Assembly: GCA_937888955.1 (NCBI GenBank)
Contig: CALAQW010000102.1
Coordinates: 1 to 41,567, forward strand
Origin: an uncultured Alphaproteobacteria bacterium
Lineage (GTDB): Bacteria > Pseudomonadota > Alphaproteobacteria > UBA11222
Length of the DNA: 41,567 bases
Direction of reading: 5' to 3'
The notes beneath the pieces are model-generated. The model had not been told where the DNA came from. It worked only from the letters and a program-made list of their open reading frames with translations, and did no database searches. The first letter of the stretch is position 1; the number at the start of each line of letters is the position of its first letter. This document shows positions 35,263-41,567 of the stretch, in pieces. A program made the translations under genes and the position numbers.

Positions 35263-36102
35263 ATGGATATTTTTCCCGATTCCCTCAGCCTGTGGCCAAG
35301 GCTTGCGCTGGTTCTGGGCATGGTGGTTGCCGCACATATCTGCGTCCGGATCATCCGTATCGTGAGTAACCAGATTGCCGGGCGAATGATGGATCGCTCG
35401 CTTGCCAAGGCCAAGACGATCAACAGCCTTGTCACAAGCACGATTGTCTTCATGTTGTATTTCGCGGCCGTCGGCATCGCCCTGACCGAGCTTGGGGTGC
35501 CGCTGACGGCCTATTTCGCCAGCGCATCGGTGATCGGCCTTGCGGTTGCATTCGGCTCGCAAGGGGTGGTGCAGGATGTGGTAACCGGTGTGACCGCCGT
35601 GCTTGCGGATCAGTTCGACGTGGGCGAAATGGTTGAAATCAACGGTCAGGCAGGAATTGTTGAAAAGATGGGGATCCGTTTCACGGTGCTGCGCAATGCA
35701 TTCGGCGCGCGGGTCATGATTCCCAACCGTACCATCGGTAATGTGATCGTTTATCCGCGTGGTTATGTCCGGATACTTGCCGATGTCAGCCTGCCCGATG
35801 ACCCGGCGCTGGCCGCGCAGGTCGCGGATAAGGCGCGGCAGGTCGCCGGGATGATCCATGATGAATTGCCCGGCGTGCTGCGCGCGCCGCTTGAATTTCT
35901 CGGTCCCTTCGAATCGCTGGCGGGCGGGCAATATCTGCGGATCAAGTTTCGCGTCTGGCCGGGGCGGAATGGCGTGGTTGAAACCGTATTCCGGCAACGG
36001 CTTGTGCCCGCTCTGCGTTTGCTTGACCCGGACTTCGCCGACTGGATGGTCACGGTCAATCTCGAAATCGATGATTCAAACGAGAATTCGCGCCACTGGT
36101 AG
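35263..36102 (+). CDS. Small-conductance mechanosensitive channel (MscS family)
   Basis: The 279-residue inner-membrane protein opens under membrane tension to release solutes on osmotic downshock. Membrane segments lie near residues 12-32 and 55-80. The pore-lining helix follows as ASASVIGLAVAFGSQGVVQDVVTGV near 85-108, typical of MscS, and then the beta domain (VGEMVEINGQAGIVEKMGIRFTVLR, VMIPNRTIGNVIVYPRG). The C-terminal domain ends in a polar tail. The length is close to MscS of E. coli (286). An in-frame GTG at 35254 is an alternative start. A terminator follows 45 bases downstream. Confidence 0.92.
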   Translation: MDIFPDSLSLWPRLALVLGMVVAAHICVRIIRIVSNQIAGRMMDRSLAKAKTINSLVTSTIVFMLYFAAVGIALTELGVPLTAYFASASVIGLAVAFGSQGVVQDVVTGVTAVLADQFDVGEMVEINGQAGIVEKMGIRFTVLRNAFGARVMIPNRTIGNVIVYPRGYVRILADVSLPDDPALAAQVADKARQVAGMIHDELPGVLRAPLEFLGPFESLAGGQYLRIKFRVWPGRNGVVETVFRQRLVPALRLLDPDFADWMVTVNLEIDDSNENSRHW

Positions 36103-36146
36103 GCGGGAGTACAGGCGGATGGCCAGTTAGCGTTTGCGGAAAGGAA

Positions 36147-36174
36147 AAAGGCGCGGGATTTACCCCACGCCTTT
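36147..36174. terminator. Rho-independent terminator between mscS-like gene and BVMO gene
   Basis: AAAGGCGCGGG (36147-36157) pairs with CCCACGCCTTT (36164-36174) with one C-A mismatch and a six-base loop. The arms begin and end in A and T runs, so it can serve both converging genes. Confidence 0.8.
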
Positions 36175-36195
36175 ATGTCCGGATCCGTACAGGCT

Positions 36196-38004
36196 TCAGG
36201 AGATATCGAGCCCCTTCATATTCCCTTCATCGCGCCAATTGGCGATGACCTTGAAGAATTCGACCGGACCTGCGCCATACTGGCCGCTCAGGAACCCGTC
36301 CCCTTCACCCGGCCGGCCTTCATTGTTGTAATAGCCTGGCGTGCATTCCGCATAGAAACGTTCGCCGAGCCGCGCCAGACTGTTGATTGTGCCGACCCAC
36401 TCATCCTCGGCGTCCTTTGTGGCCTCGATCACGCGCGCATTGCCGTCAAGCCCGCGCTTGATGATGTAGGAGATATGTTCCGCCTGCTCTTTCAGCATAT
36501 GCGGGATATTTGCGGTCAGCCCTGTCTGGGTCATCCCCATCACAAAACAGTTGGGGAAGCCGTGGGTGTGTATGCCATGGAAAGTGCGCATGCCATCTTT
36601 CCATTTGGCGGTCAGGGTCTGCCCGCCGGTGCCATAGATCTCATAGCCCGCACGGCGGGTATAGTCGGTACCGACCTCGAAACCGGTGGCAAAAATCAGA
36701 CAATCCAGCTCATATTCCTTGCCGCCGACGACCACACCCTTTTCGGTGATCCGCTCGACGCCCTTGCCTTCGGTATCGACCAGCGTAACGTTCGGCCGGT
36801 TGAAGGTTTCCAGATAATCGTCATGGAAACAGGGGCGTTTGCAGAATTGCCGGTAATAGGGTTTGAGCTTTTCCGCCGTCTCGGGATCTTTCACCACCGA
36901 GTCGACGCGGCCGCGCACCTGCTCCATCTTCATGAAGTCGGCCAGTTCGGTCTTGCGCGCAAGCTCCTCCTTGGTCAGCTCGCCGCCGGTATCTTCCATC
37001 ACCATGGAGCGCAGATTACGGAAGATTTCGGTCCAGCCGTCATTGACCAGATCTTCTTCTGCAAAACCGCCGCTGACCAGCGTATTGAAGTTTTCCATCC
37101 GCTCCTGATGCCAGCCTGAGCCCAGATTCCTGAACCATTCCGCATCGGTTTCATGATCGTTGCGGATATCGACCGAGGAAGGGGTGCGCTGGAACACATA
37201 GAGCTGCTTGGCGCCCGCCCCCAGATGCGGCACGCACTGGACAGCAGTTGCGCCGGTGCCGATGATGCCGACCACCTTGTCCTTCAGGCCGGTCAGATTG
37301 CCGTGCGCATCGCCGCCCGTATAGTCGTAATCCCAGCGGCTGGTATGGAAAGTATGGCCCTTGAAATCGTCGATGCCGGGGATACCGGGCAGTTTCGGGC
37401 GGTGCAGCGGGCCGTTCGCCATGGCCACGAAATGCGCCTTCATCTGATCACCGCGATTGGTGTGGATGACCCACATGGCGGCGTCCTCATCCCAGCGCAG
37501 TTCGGTCACCTCGGTTTGCAGACAGGCATTGTCATACAGGTCGAAATGCCGTGCCAGTTTCCGGCTATGCTCAAGGATTTCGGGCGCATCGGCGAATTTG
37601 CGCGCCGGCATATAGTCAAGTTCCTCAAGCAGCGGCAGATAGATATAAGCCTCGATATCGCACGCAGCTCCCGGATAACGGTTCCAGTACCAGGTGCCGC
37701 CGACATCGCCGCCCTTCTCGATCAGCCGGATATTGTCGACACCGGCCTTGCGCAGCGCGGCGCCCATCAGCAGCCCGCCAAAGCCGCCGCCGATAATCGC
37801 GACATCAACCTCATCGAATAGCGGCTCGCGTTCGATATCCTTTTCGATATAGGGGTCTTCCACGAAATGGGAATATTCGCCCTTTACCTCGACCCATTGG
37901 GCGTTGCCGTCGGTGCGCAGGCGCTTGTCCCGCTCAAAGCGGTATTTGTCGCGCAATGCGTCCGGGTCGAACCCTAGCTTGTTGGCTGTCGCTGCGGTGC
38001 TCAT
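36196..38004 (-). CDS. Baeyer-Villiger-type flavin monooxygenase, copy 1
   Basis: A 602-residue class B flavoprotein monooxygenase that would insert oxygen next to a ketone using FAD and NADPH. It has the FAD Rossmann loop [14 protein letters not shown] near residue 68, [19 protein letters not shown] near 102, the BVMO fingerprint [12 protein letters not shown] near 215, and the NADPH loop [18 protein letters not shown] near 243. GFEVGTDY and a C-terminal [17 protein letters not shown] complete the pattern. The Arg usual in YPGAR is Ala here. It has a long N-terminal extension of about 60 residues before the Rossmann fold. A close paralogue lies upstream on the same strand. The gene has its own 216-base upstream gap that contains the terminator of the paralogue. 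The substrate is unknown. Confidence 0.93.
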   Translation of the reverse strand: MSTAATANKLGFDPDALRDKYRFERDKRLRTDGNAQWVEVKGEYSHFVEDPYIEKDIEREPLFDEVDVAIIGGGFGGLLMGAALRKAGVDNIRLIEKGGDVGGTWYWNRYPGAACDIEAYIYLPLLEELDYMPARKFADAPEILEHSRKLARHFDLYDNACLQTEVTELRWDEDAAMWVIHTNRGDQMKAHFVAMANGPLHRPKLPGIPGIDDFKGHTFHTSRWDYDYTGGDAHGNLTGLKDKVVGIIGTGATAVQCVPHLGAGAKQLYVFQRTPSSVDIRNDHETDAEWFRNLGSGWHQERMENFNTLVSGGFAEEDLVNDGWTEIFRNLRSMVMEDTGGELTKEELARKTELADFMKMEQVRGRVDSVVKDPETAEKLKPYYRQFCKRPCFHDDYLETFNRPNVTLVDTEGKGVERITEKGVVVGGKEYELDCLIFATGFEVGTDYTRRAGYEIYGTGGQTLTAKWKDGMRTFHGIHTHGFPNCFVMGMTQTGLTANIPHMLKEQAEHISYIIKRGLDGNARVIEATKDAEDEWVGTINSLARLGERFYAECTPGYYNNEGRPGEGDGFLSGQYGAGPVEFFKVIANWRDEGNMKGLDIS

Positions 38005-38158
38005 GGCGTGTCGTCCCTCTCTCCGTGCGATCGCTCGCAGGTTTGCATTTAATTATTTTGTATTGAACGCCATGGTAGTGCAGGCCAAAAACTATCGCAA
38101 TAGATTCCGGGCAGGGGGATTTGCGCCGGCGCGATCCGGTATCACGATGGCGGAAAAG

Positions 38159-38196
38159 AAAATGGCCGGAGCGTTTTGCAACAGCCCGGCCATTTT
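38159..38196 (-). terminator. Rho-independent terminator after BVMO copy 2
   Basis: An 11-bp perfect stem AAAATGGCCGG (38159-38169) with CCGGCCATTTT (38186-38196) encloses a 16-base loop. On the minus strand it ends in TTTTCTTTT and begins 24 bases after the stop of BVMO copy 2, so the two monooxygenase genes are probably transcribed separately. Confidence 0.8.
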
Positions 38197-38220
38197 ATAT
38201 CTGATTTCGGCGGTATGAGA

Positions 38221-40020
38221 TCAGCTGATCTCAAGCCCCTTCATGTCACCTTCCTCGCGCCAGTCTTCAAGGATCTTGAAGAAGCGTTCGGATTTACCGC
38301 CATAGCTTGTGTTCTTGGGGTTGCGAAGCTCGTTCTGACCTTCGTTGTTATAGTAGCCAGGCGTGCATTCCGCGTAGAAACGCTCGCCCATCCGGGCCAG
38401 CTTGCAGATCAGATCGACCCAGGCATCCTCGGCTTCCTGGGTTGCTTCCATGCGGCGGATATTGCCGTCCTGCGCCTTCTTCATCAGATGCGCGATATGG
38501 ATCGCCTGCTCGTTCAGCGCATGCGGGAAGTTCGCGGTAAAGGCGCTTTGCAGGGTGCCCATGAAGAAGCAATTGGGGAAGCCGCGGCTGTGGAAGCCCT
38601 GGAAGGTTTCCGCCCCGTCTTTCCATTTGTCGGTCAGGGTAACCCCGTCACGGCCATAGAGCTCATAGCCCGACCGCCGTACATAGTCGGTGCCGACCTC
38701 AAAGCCTGTTGCAAAGACCAGGCAATCGACAGGATATTCCTGCCCGTTGGCAATGACGCTTGTCTCGGTAACCCGCTCGACGCCCTTGCCCTGTGTGTCG
38801 ACCAGCGTCACATTCGGCCGGTTGAAGGTTTCCAGATAATCGTCATGGAAACAGGGCCGCTTGCAGAACTGCCGGTAATAAGGTTTCAGAGATTCCGCGA
38901 CATTTGGATCCTTGACGATCGCCTCGGCCCGGGCGCGGACCTGTTCCATCTTCTGGAAGTCGGCAAGCTCGGCCTTGGCCGCAAGCTCTTCTGGCGTCAG
39001 GTTTTTGTTTTTCTCGATCCGCATCAGCAGCAGGATATTGCGGACGATTTCGGTCCAGCCGTCATTGACCAGATCCTCTTCCGCAAAGCCGCCGCTGACC
39101 AGCGTATTGAAATTTTCCATCCGGTGCTTGTGCCAGCCGGGCTGCTGCGACTTATACCATTCAACATCGGTCGGCTGGTCGTTGCGCACATCGATCGAGG
39201 AGGGCGTGCGCTGGAAGACGTAAAGTTGCTTGGCTGCCTCGCCCAGATGCGGCACGCACTGCACCGCGGTTGCGCCGGTGCCGATGACGCCGACGACCTT
39301 GTCCTTCAGGCCGGTCAGATTGCCCTTCGAGCTGCCGCCCGTATAGTCGTAATCCCAGCGGCTCGTGTGGAAGGAGTGGCCCTTATAAGTCTCGATCCCC
39401 GGAATGCCGGGCAGCTTGGGCCGGTTAAGCGGGCCGTTCGACATGGCGACGAAACGTGCCTTCATCCGGTCACCATGATTTGTGTGGATGATCCACATGC
39501 CGCTTGCTTCGTCCCAATGCATCTCGGTGACTTCGGTCTGCAGGCAGGCATTGTCGTAAAGATCGTAGTGCCGGGCGATACGCCGGCAATGTTCGAGGAT
39601 CTCGGGCCCCTGGGTGAATTTACGCTCGGGCATGAAATCGAGCTCTTCCAGCAGCGGCAGATAGACATAGGATTCAATGTCGCAGGCCGCGCCGGGATAA
39701 CGGTTCCAGTACCAGGTGCCGCCGAAATCCGCGCCTTTCTCGATCATGCGGATATCCTTGATGCCCGCTTCGCGCAGCCGCGCGCCGGCCAGAAGGCCGC
39801 CAAAGCCGCCGCCGATGATCGCGATTTCCACCTCGTCGAACAGCGGTTCGCGGACGATCTCCTCCTCGACATAGGGATCTTCCACATAATGGGCGAATTC
39901 GCCTTTTACTTCCTGATACTGTTCATTGCCGTCCTGACGGATGCGCTTGTCGCGCTCCTGCCGGTATTTCTCCCGAAGGGCATCCGGATCAAAGCCCAGA
40001 TCCAATGCTGCGTCGCTCAT
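38221..40020 (-). CDS. Baeyer-Villiger-type flavin monooxygenase, copy 2
   Basis: A 599-residue paralogue of the downstream gene, about 70 percent identical by eye across its whole length, with the same 60-residue N-terminal extension. It has [33 protein letters not shown], the NADPH loop [18 protein letters not shown] and the conserved ending [17 protein letters not shown]. The BVMO fingerprint reads [12 protein letters not shown], with Tyr in place of the usual first Phe. The C-terminal 45 residues differ most between the copies, and so may the substrate pocket. It lies 136 bases downstream of the aldolase gene on the same strand. The reaction (Baeyer-Villiger ketone oxidation) is by family; the substrate is unknown. 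Confidence 0.93.
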   Translation of the reverse strand: MSDAALDLGFDPDALREKYRQERDKRIRQDGNEQYQEVKGEFAHYVEDPYVEEEIVREPLFDEVEIAIIGGGFGGLLAGARLREAGIKDIRMIEKGADFGGTWYWNRYPGAACDIESYVYLPLLEELDFMPERKFTQGPEILEHCRRIARHYDLYDNACLQTEVTEMHWDEASGMWIIHTNHGDRMKARFVAMSNGPLNRPKLPGIPGIETYKGHSFHTSRWDYDYTGGSSKGNLTGLKDKVVGVIGTGATAVQCVPHLGEAAKQLYVFQRTPSSIDVRNDQPTDVEWYKSQQPGWHKHRMENFNTLVSGGFAEEDLVNDGWTEIVRNILLLMRIEKNKNLTPEELAAKAELADFQKMEQVRARAEAIVKDPNVAESLKPYYRQFCKRPCFHDDYLETFNRPNVTLVDTQGKGVERVTETSVIANGQEYPVDCLVFATGFEVGTDYVRRSGYELYGRDGVTLTDKWKDGAETFQGFHSRGFPNCFFMGTLQSAFTANFPHALNEQAIHIAHLMKKAQDGNIRRMEATQEAEDAWVDLICKLARMGERFYAECTPGYYNNEGQNELRNPKNTSYGGKSERFFKILEDWREEGDMKGLEIS

Positions 40021-40071
40021 GATGATCTATCCATCCAATTCTGCGCGCCCCGGTCGGGCACGGTAAGTTAA

Positions 40072-40084
40072 TGACTTTATGTCA
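40072..40084. promoter_or_regulatory. Short palindrome TGAC-N5-GTCA upstream of BVMO copy 2, weak operator candidate
   Basis: TGACTTTATGTCA lies about 50 bases upstream of the start of BVMO copy 2, in the 136-base gap after the aldolase gene. Four-base arms are short, so it may be chance. It is listed because this gap must hold any promoter separating the monooxygenase from the aldolase operon. Confidence 0.25.
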
Positions 40085-40156
40085 GCAAAATAGAGAAGTG
40101 GCTTCGCAACAGCAAGCCTTTAAGCCCGCCTGACACTGTGGCGCATGGCCGCGCGG

Positions 40157-41191
40157 CTATTCCTTGCCGCGCGTCAGATCAAGCGCCACATCCACGATCA
40201 TGTCTTCCTGGCCGCCTACCATGCGGCGTTTGCCAAGTTCGACCAGAATATCGCGGGTATCGATGCCATAGGTTTCAGAGGCGGCTTCCGCATGCCGCAG
40301 GAAGCTTGAATAAACCCCCGCATAGCCAAGCGTCAGGGTTTCGCGGTCGACCTGTACCGGACGGTCCTGCAGCGGCCGCACAAGCTCTTCCGCCGCATCC
40401 ATCAGCGCGAACAGATCGCAGCCATGCCGGTAGCCCGCGCGATCCGCTGCGGCAATGAAAACCTCAAGCGGCGCATTGCCCGCGCCCGCGCCCATCCCCG
40501 CAAGCGAGGCATCGATCCGCACCGCGCCATGTTCGGCCGCCACAAGGCTGTTGGCGACGCCCACCGACAGATTGTGATGGGCATGCATGCCGAGCTGCGT
40601 TTCAGGCTTGAGCGTCTGGCGATAGGCGTCGAACCGCTCTGCCACATCATTCATCAGCATCGCGCCACCCGAATCGACCACATAAACGCAATGCGCCCCG
40701 TAATCTTCCATCAGCTTGGCCTGCTGGGCGAGCTTTGCCGGCGGGTTCATATGCGACATCATCAGAAAGCCCGACACATCCATGCCGAGCTTGCGCGCAT
40801 GTTCGATATGCTGTCTGGAGACATCGGCCTCGGTGCAGTGGGTTGCCACCCGGACCGAGCGGACGCCCCGCGCATAAGCCTCGTCAAGATCGTGGGTCGT
40901 GCCGATACCGGGCAGCAGCAGGGTGGTCAGCTTGACATCGCCGATCATCTCGGCCGCTGCCTCGATCCATTCCCAGTCGGTATGCGCGCCGAAACCGTAA
41001 TTGAAGCTCGATCCCGACAGCCCGTCGCCATGCGCGACCTCGATCGCATCCACCCCCGCATCGGCCAGTGCCTTGGTGATCTTCAGCACATGATCGACCC
41101 CGTAACGGTGCCGGATCGCATGCATCCCGTCGCGCAGGGTGACATCCTGGATATAGAGTTTCGGGCCGCTGCCCGCCGTCTCGCCGCTCAT
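40157..41191 (-). CDS. mhpE: 4-hydroxy-2-oxovalerate aldolase
   Basis: This enzyme splits 4-hydroxy-2-oxo acids to pyruvate and an aldehyde at the end of meta-cleavage pathways for aromatics and steroids. The 344-residue product has the DRE-TIM metallolyase motif [16 protein letters not shown] near residue 13 (metal-binding Asp and adjacent Arg), [14 protein letters not shown] near 49, [10 protein letters not shown] near 168 and the metal-binding His pair in [16 protein letters not shown] near 198. Its ATG overlaps the stop of the acetaldehyde dehydrogenase gene by four bases (ATGA), the usual pairing because the two enzymes form a channelling complex. Homologues carry several names (mhpE, dmpG, bphI, hsaF); which pathway is meant cannot be read here. 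Confidence 0.94.
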   Translation of the reverse strand: MSGETAGSGPKLYIQDVTLRDGMHAIRHRYGVDHVLKITKALADAGVDAIEVAHGDGLSGSSFNYGFGAHTDWEWIEAAAEMIGDVKLTTLLLPGIGTTHDLDEAYARGVRSVRVATHCTEADVSRQHIEHARKLGMDVSGFLMMSHMNPPAKLAQQAKLMEDYGAHCVYVVDSGGAMLMNDVAERFDAYRQTLKPETQLGMHAHHNLSVGVANSLVAAEHGAVRIDASLAGMGAGAGNAPLEVFIAAADRAGYRHGCDLFALMDAAEELVRPLQDRPVQVDRETLTLGYAGVYSSFLRHAEAASETYGIDTRDILVELGKRRMVGGQEDMIVDVALDLTRGKE

Positions 41192-41550
41192 GCCGCAACG
41201 CCTGCGAATTTATGGGCTGCGATCCGCTCCGCGGTCTTCAGGGCGGCGGCCGTCATGATATCGAGATTGCCGGCATAGGCGGGCAGGTAGTCGGCTGCCC
41301 CCTCAACCTCCAGAAAGATTGTTGATTTGATGCCGCTGAACTCGCCATAGCCCGGGATCCGCACCGGATTGTTCGAGCCGAAGCGTTCGAACTGCACCTC
41401 CTGCTTCAGCCGGTAACCCGGTACATAATCCTGTACCCGTTCCACCATTTTTTTCACCGAGGCGCTGATCGCCTCGGGCTCCGCATCGGCTGACAGCACG
41501 AATACGGTATCGCGCATGATCAGCGGCGGTTCCGCCGGGTTCAGGATGAT
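41188..41550 (-). CDS. mhpF: Acetaldehyde dehydrogenase (acylating), C-terminal part only
   Basis: The enzyme oxidises the aldehyde released by the aldolase to acyl-CoA with NAD and CoA. Only about 120 C-terminal residues of roughly 310 are present. The frame reads [19 protein letters not shown] from the right edge of genomic sequence, which matches the conserved stretch of this family, and continues to the C-terminus [16 protein letters not shown]. The Met in LIMRD is internal, not the start. The gene is interrupted at 41551 by 17 bases of sequencing adapter, so the rest is outside the contig. The stop overlaps the aldolase start. Confidence 0.92.
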   Translation of the reverse strand: MILNPAEPPLIMRDTVFVLSADAEPEAISASVKKMVERVQDYVPGYRLKQEVQFERFGSNNPVRIPGYGEFSGIKSTIFLEVEGAADYLPAYAGNLDIMTAAALKTAERIAAHKFAGVAA

Positions 41551-41567
41551 AGATCGGAAGAGCGTCG
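41551..41567. other. Residual Illumina adapter sequence at contig end
   Basis: The last 17 bases, AGATCGGAAGAGCGTCG, equal the start of the standard Illumina TruSeq adapter read-through sequence. Up to 41550 the acetaldehyde dehydrogenase frame is clean and conserved. I read these bases as untrimmed adapter, not genome. Confidence 0.95.

Noticed and set aside
38176-40071. Open frame of 631 codons on the plus strand opposite BVMO copy 2
   Set aside because: It is the antisense shadow of a strongly conserved flavoprotein. Its translation has no recognisable domain, and the GC-rich codon pattern of the real gene keeps the opposite frame open. Similar long antisense frames lie opposite argH, etfA, groEL and BVMO copy 1.

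Overview
The window is chromosomal DNA from an alphaproteobacterium. The evidence is the set of gene families and orders (hisZ-hisG, argH-lptM-lysA, a DUF4175/TIGR02302 gene next to cpdR, MJ0042 zinc-ribbon gene divergent from ftsE-ftsX-plsC), a CIRCE element on groESL, a SAM-II riboswitch, an exact CtrA box and a GAAC-N7-GAAC LexA box. The order cannot be fixed from this window alone. Both ends cut through genes: hisZ lacks its 5' part, and the acetaldehyde dehydrogenase gene runs into 17 bases of sequencing adapter at the right edge, so the window looks like a whole assembly contig. No stretch longer than about 235 bases lacks a gene. I see no insertion sequence, phage gene, CRISPR array or rRNA.

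Layout. 1-1.9 kb: histidine biosynthesis entry enzyme (hisZ, hisG). 2.0-4.2 kb: groES-groEL on the minus strand with promoter and CIRCE. 4.2-7.8 kb: a PAS_5 protein, ChaC-type gamma-glutamylcyclotransferase, an SDR protein without the usual catalytic residues, a PaaI-type thioesterase, a small HIG1-like membrane protein and a PduO-type cobalamin adenosyltransferase. 7.9-10.6 kb: etfB-etfA and 3-hydroxybutyryl-CoA dehydrogenase (electron transfer and beta-oxidation type chemistry). 10.6-16.6 kb: a TlpA-like thioredoxin divergent from argH-lptM-lysA-DUF4175. 16.7-20.4 kb: cpdR with an upstream CtrA box, a zinc-ribbon protein, and ftsE-ftsX-plsC. 20.4-22.9 kb: B12-dependent ribonucleotide reductase nrdJ preceded by an SOS box. 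23-24.1 kb: persulfide dioxygenase-rhodanese fusion. 24.2-29.4 kb: TetR regulator, membrane fusion protein and RND pump. 29.4-33.8 kb, minus strand: trkH, apaG, metZ with SAM-II riboswitch and terminator, and an unassigned radical SAM protein. 33.9-36.2 kb: tRNA-Gly(CCC), argE and an MscS channel. 36.2-41.6 kb, minus strand: two tandem paralogous Baeyer-Villiger-type flavin monooxygenases, a 4-hydroxy-2-oxovalerate aldolase and the end of its partner acetaldehyde dehydrogenase.

The content is mostly housekeeping. The regulatory DNA is the richest part: CIRCE, CtrA box, SOS box and SAM-II riboswitch can each be read to the base. The right-hand 5.4 kb looks like a catabolic module for a cyclic or ketone-bearing substrate. 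I did not find a clearly new multi-gene defence or mobile system. The least explained pieces are the radical SAM protein, the catalytically atypical SDR protein, the palindrome in front of chaC and the purpose of the duplicated monooxygenase.
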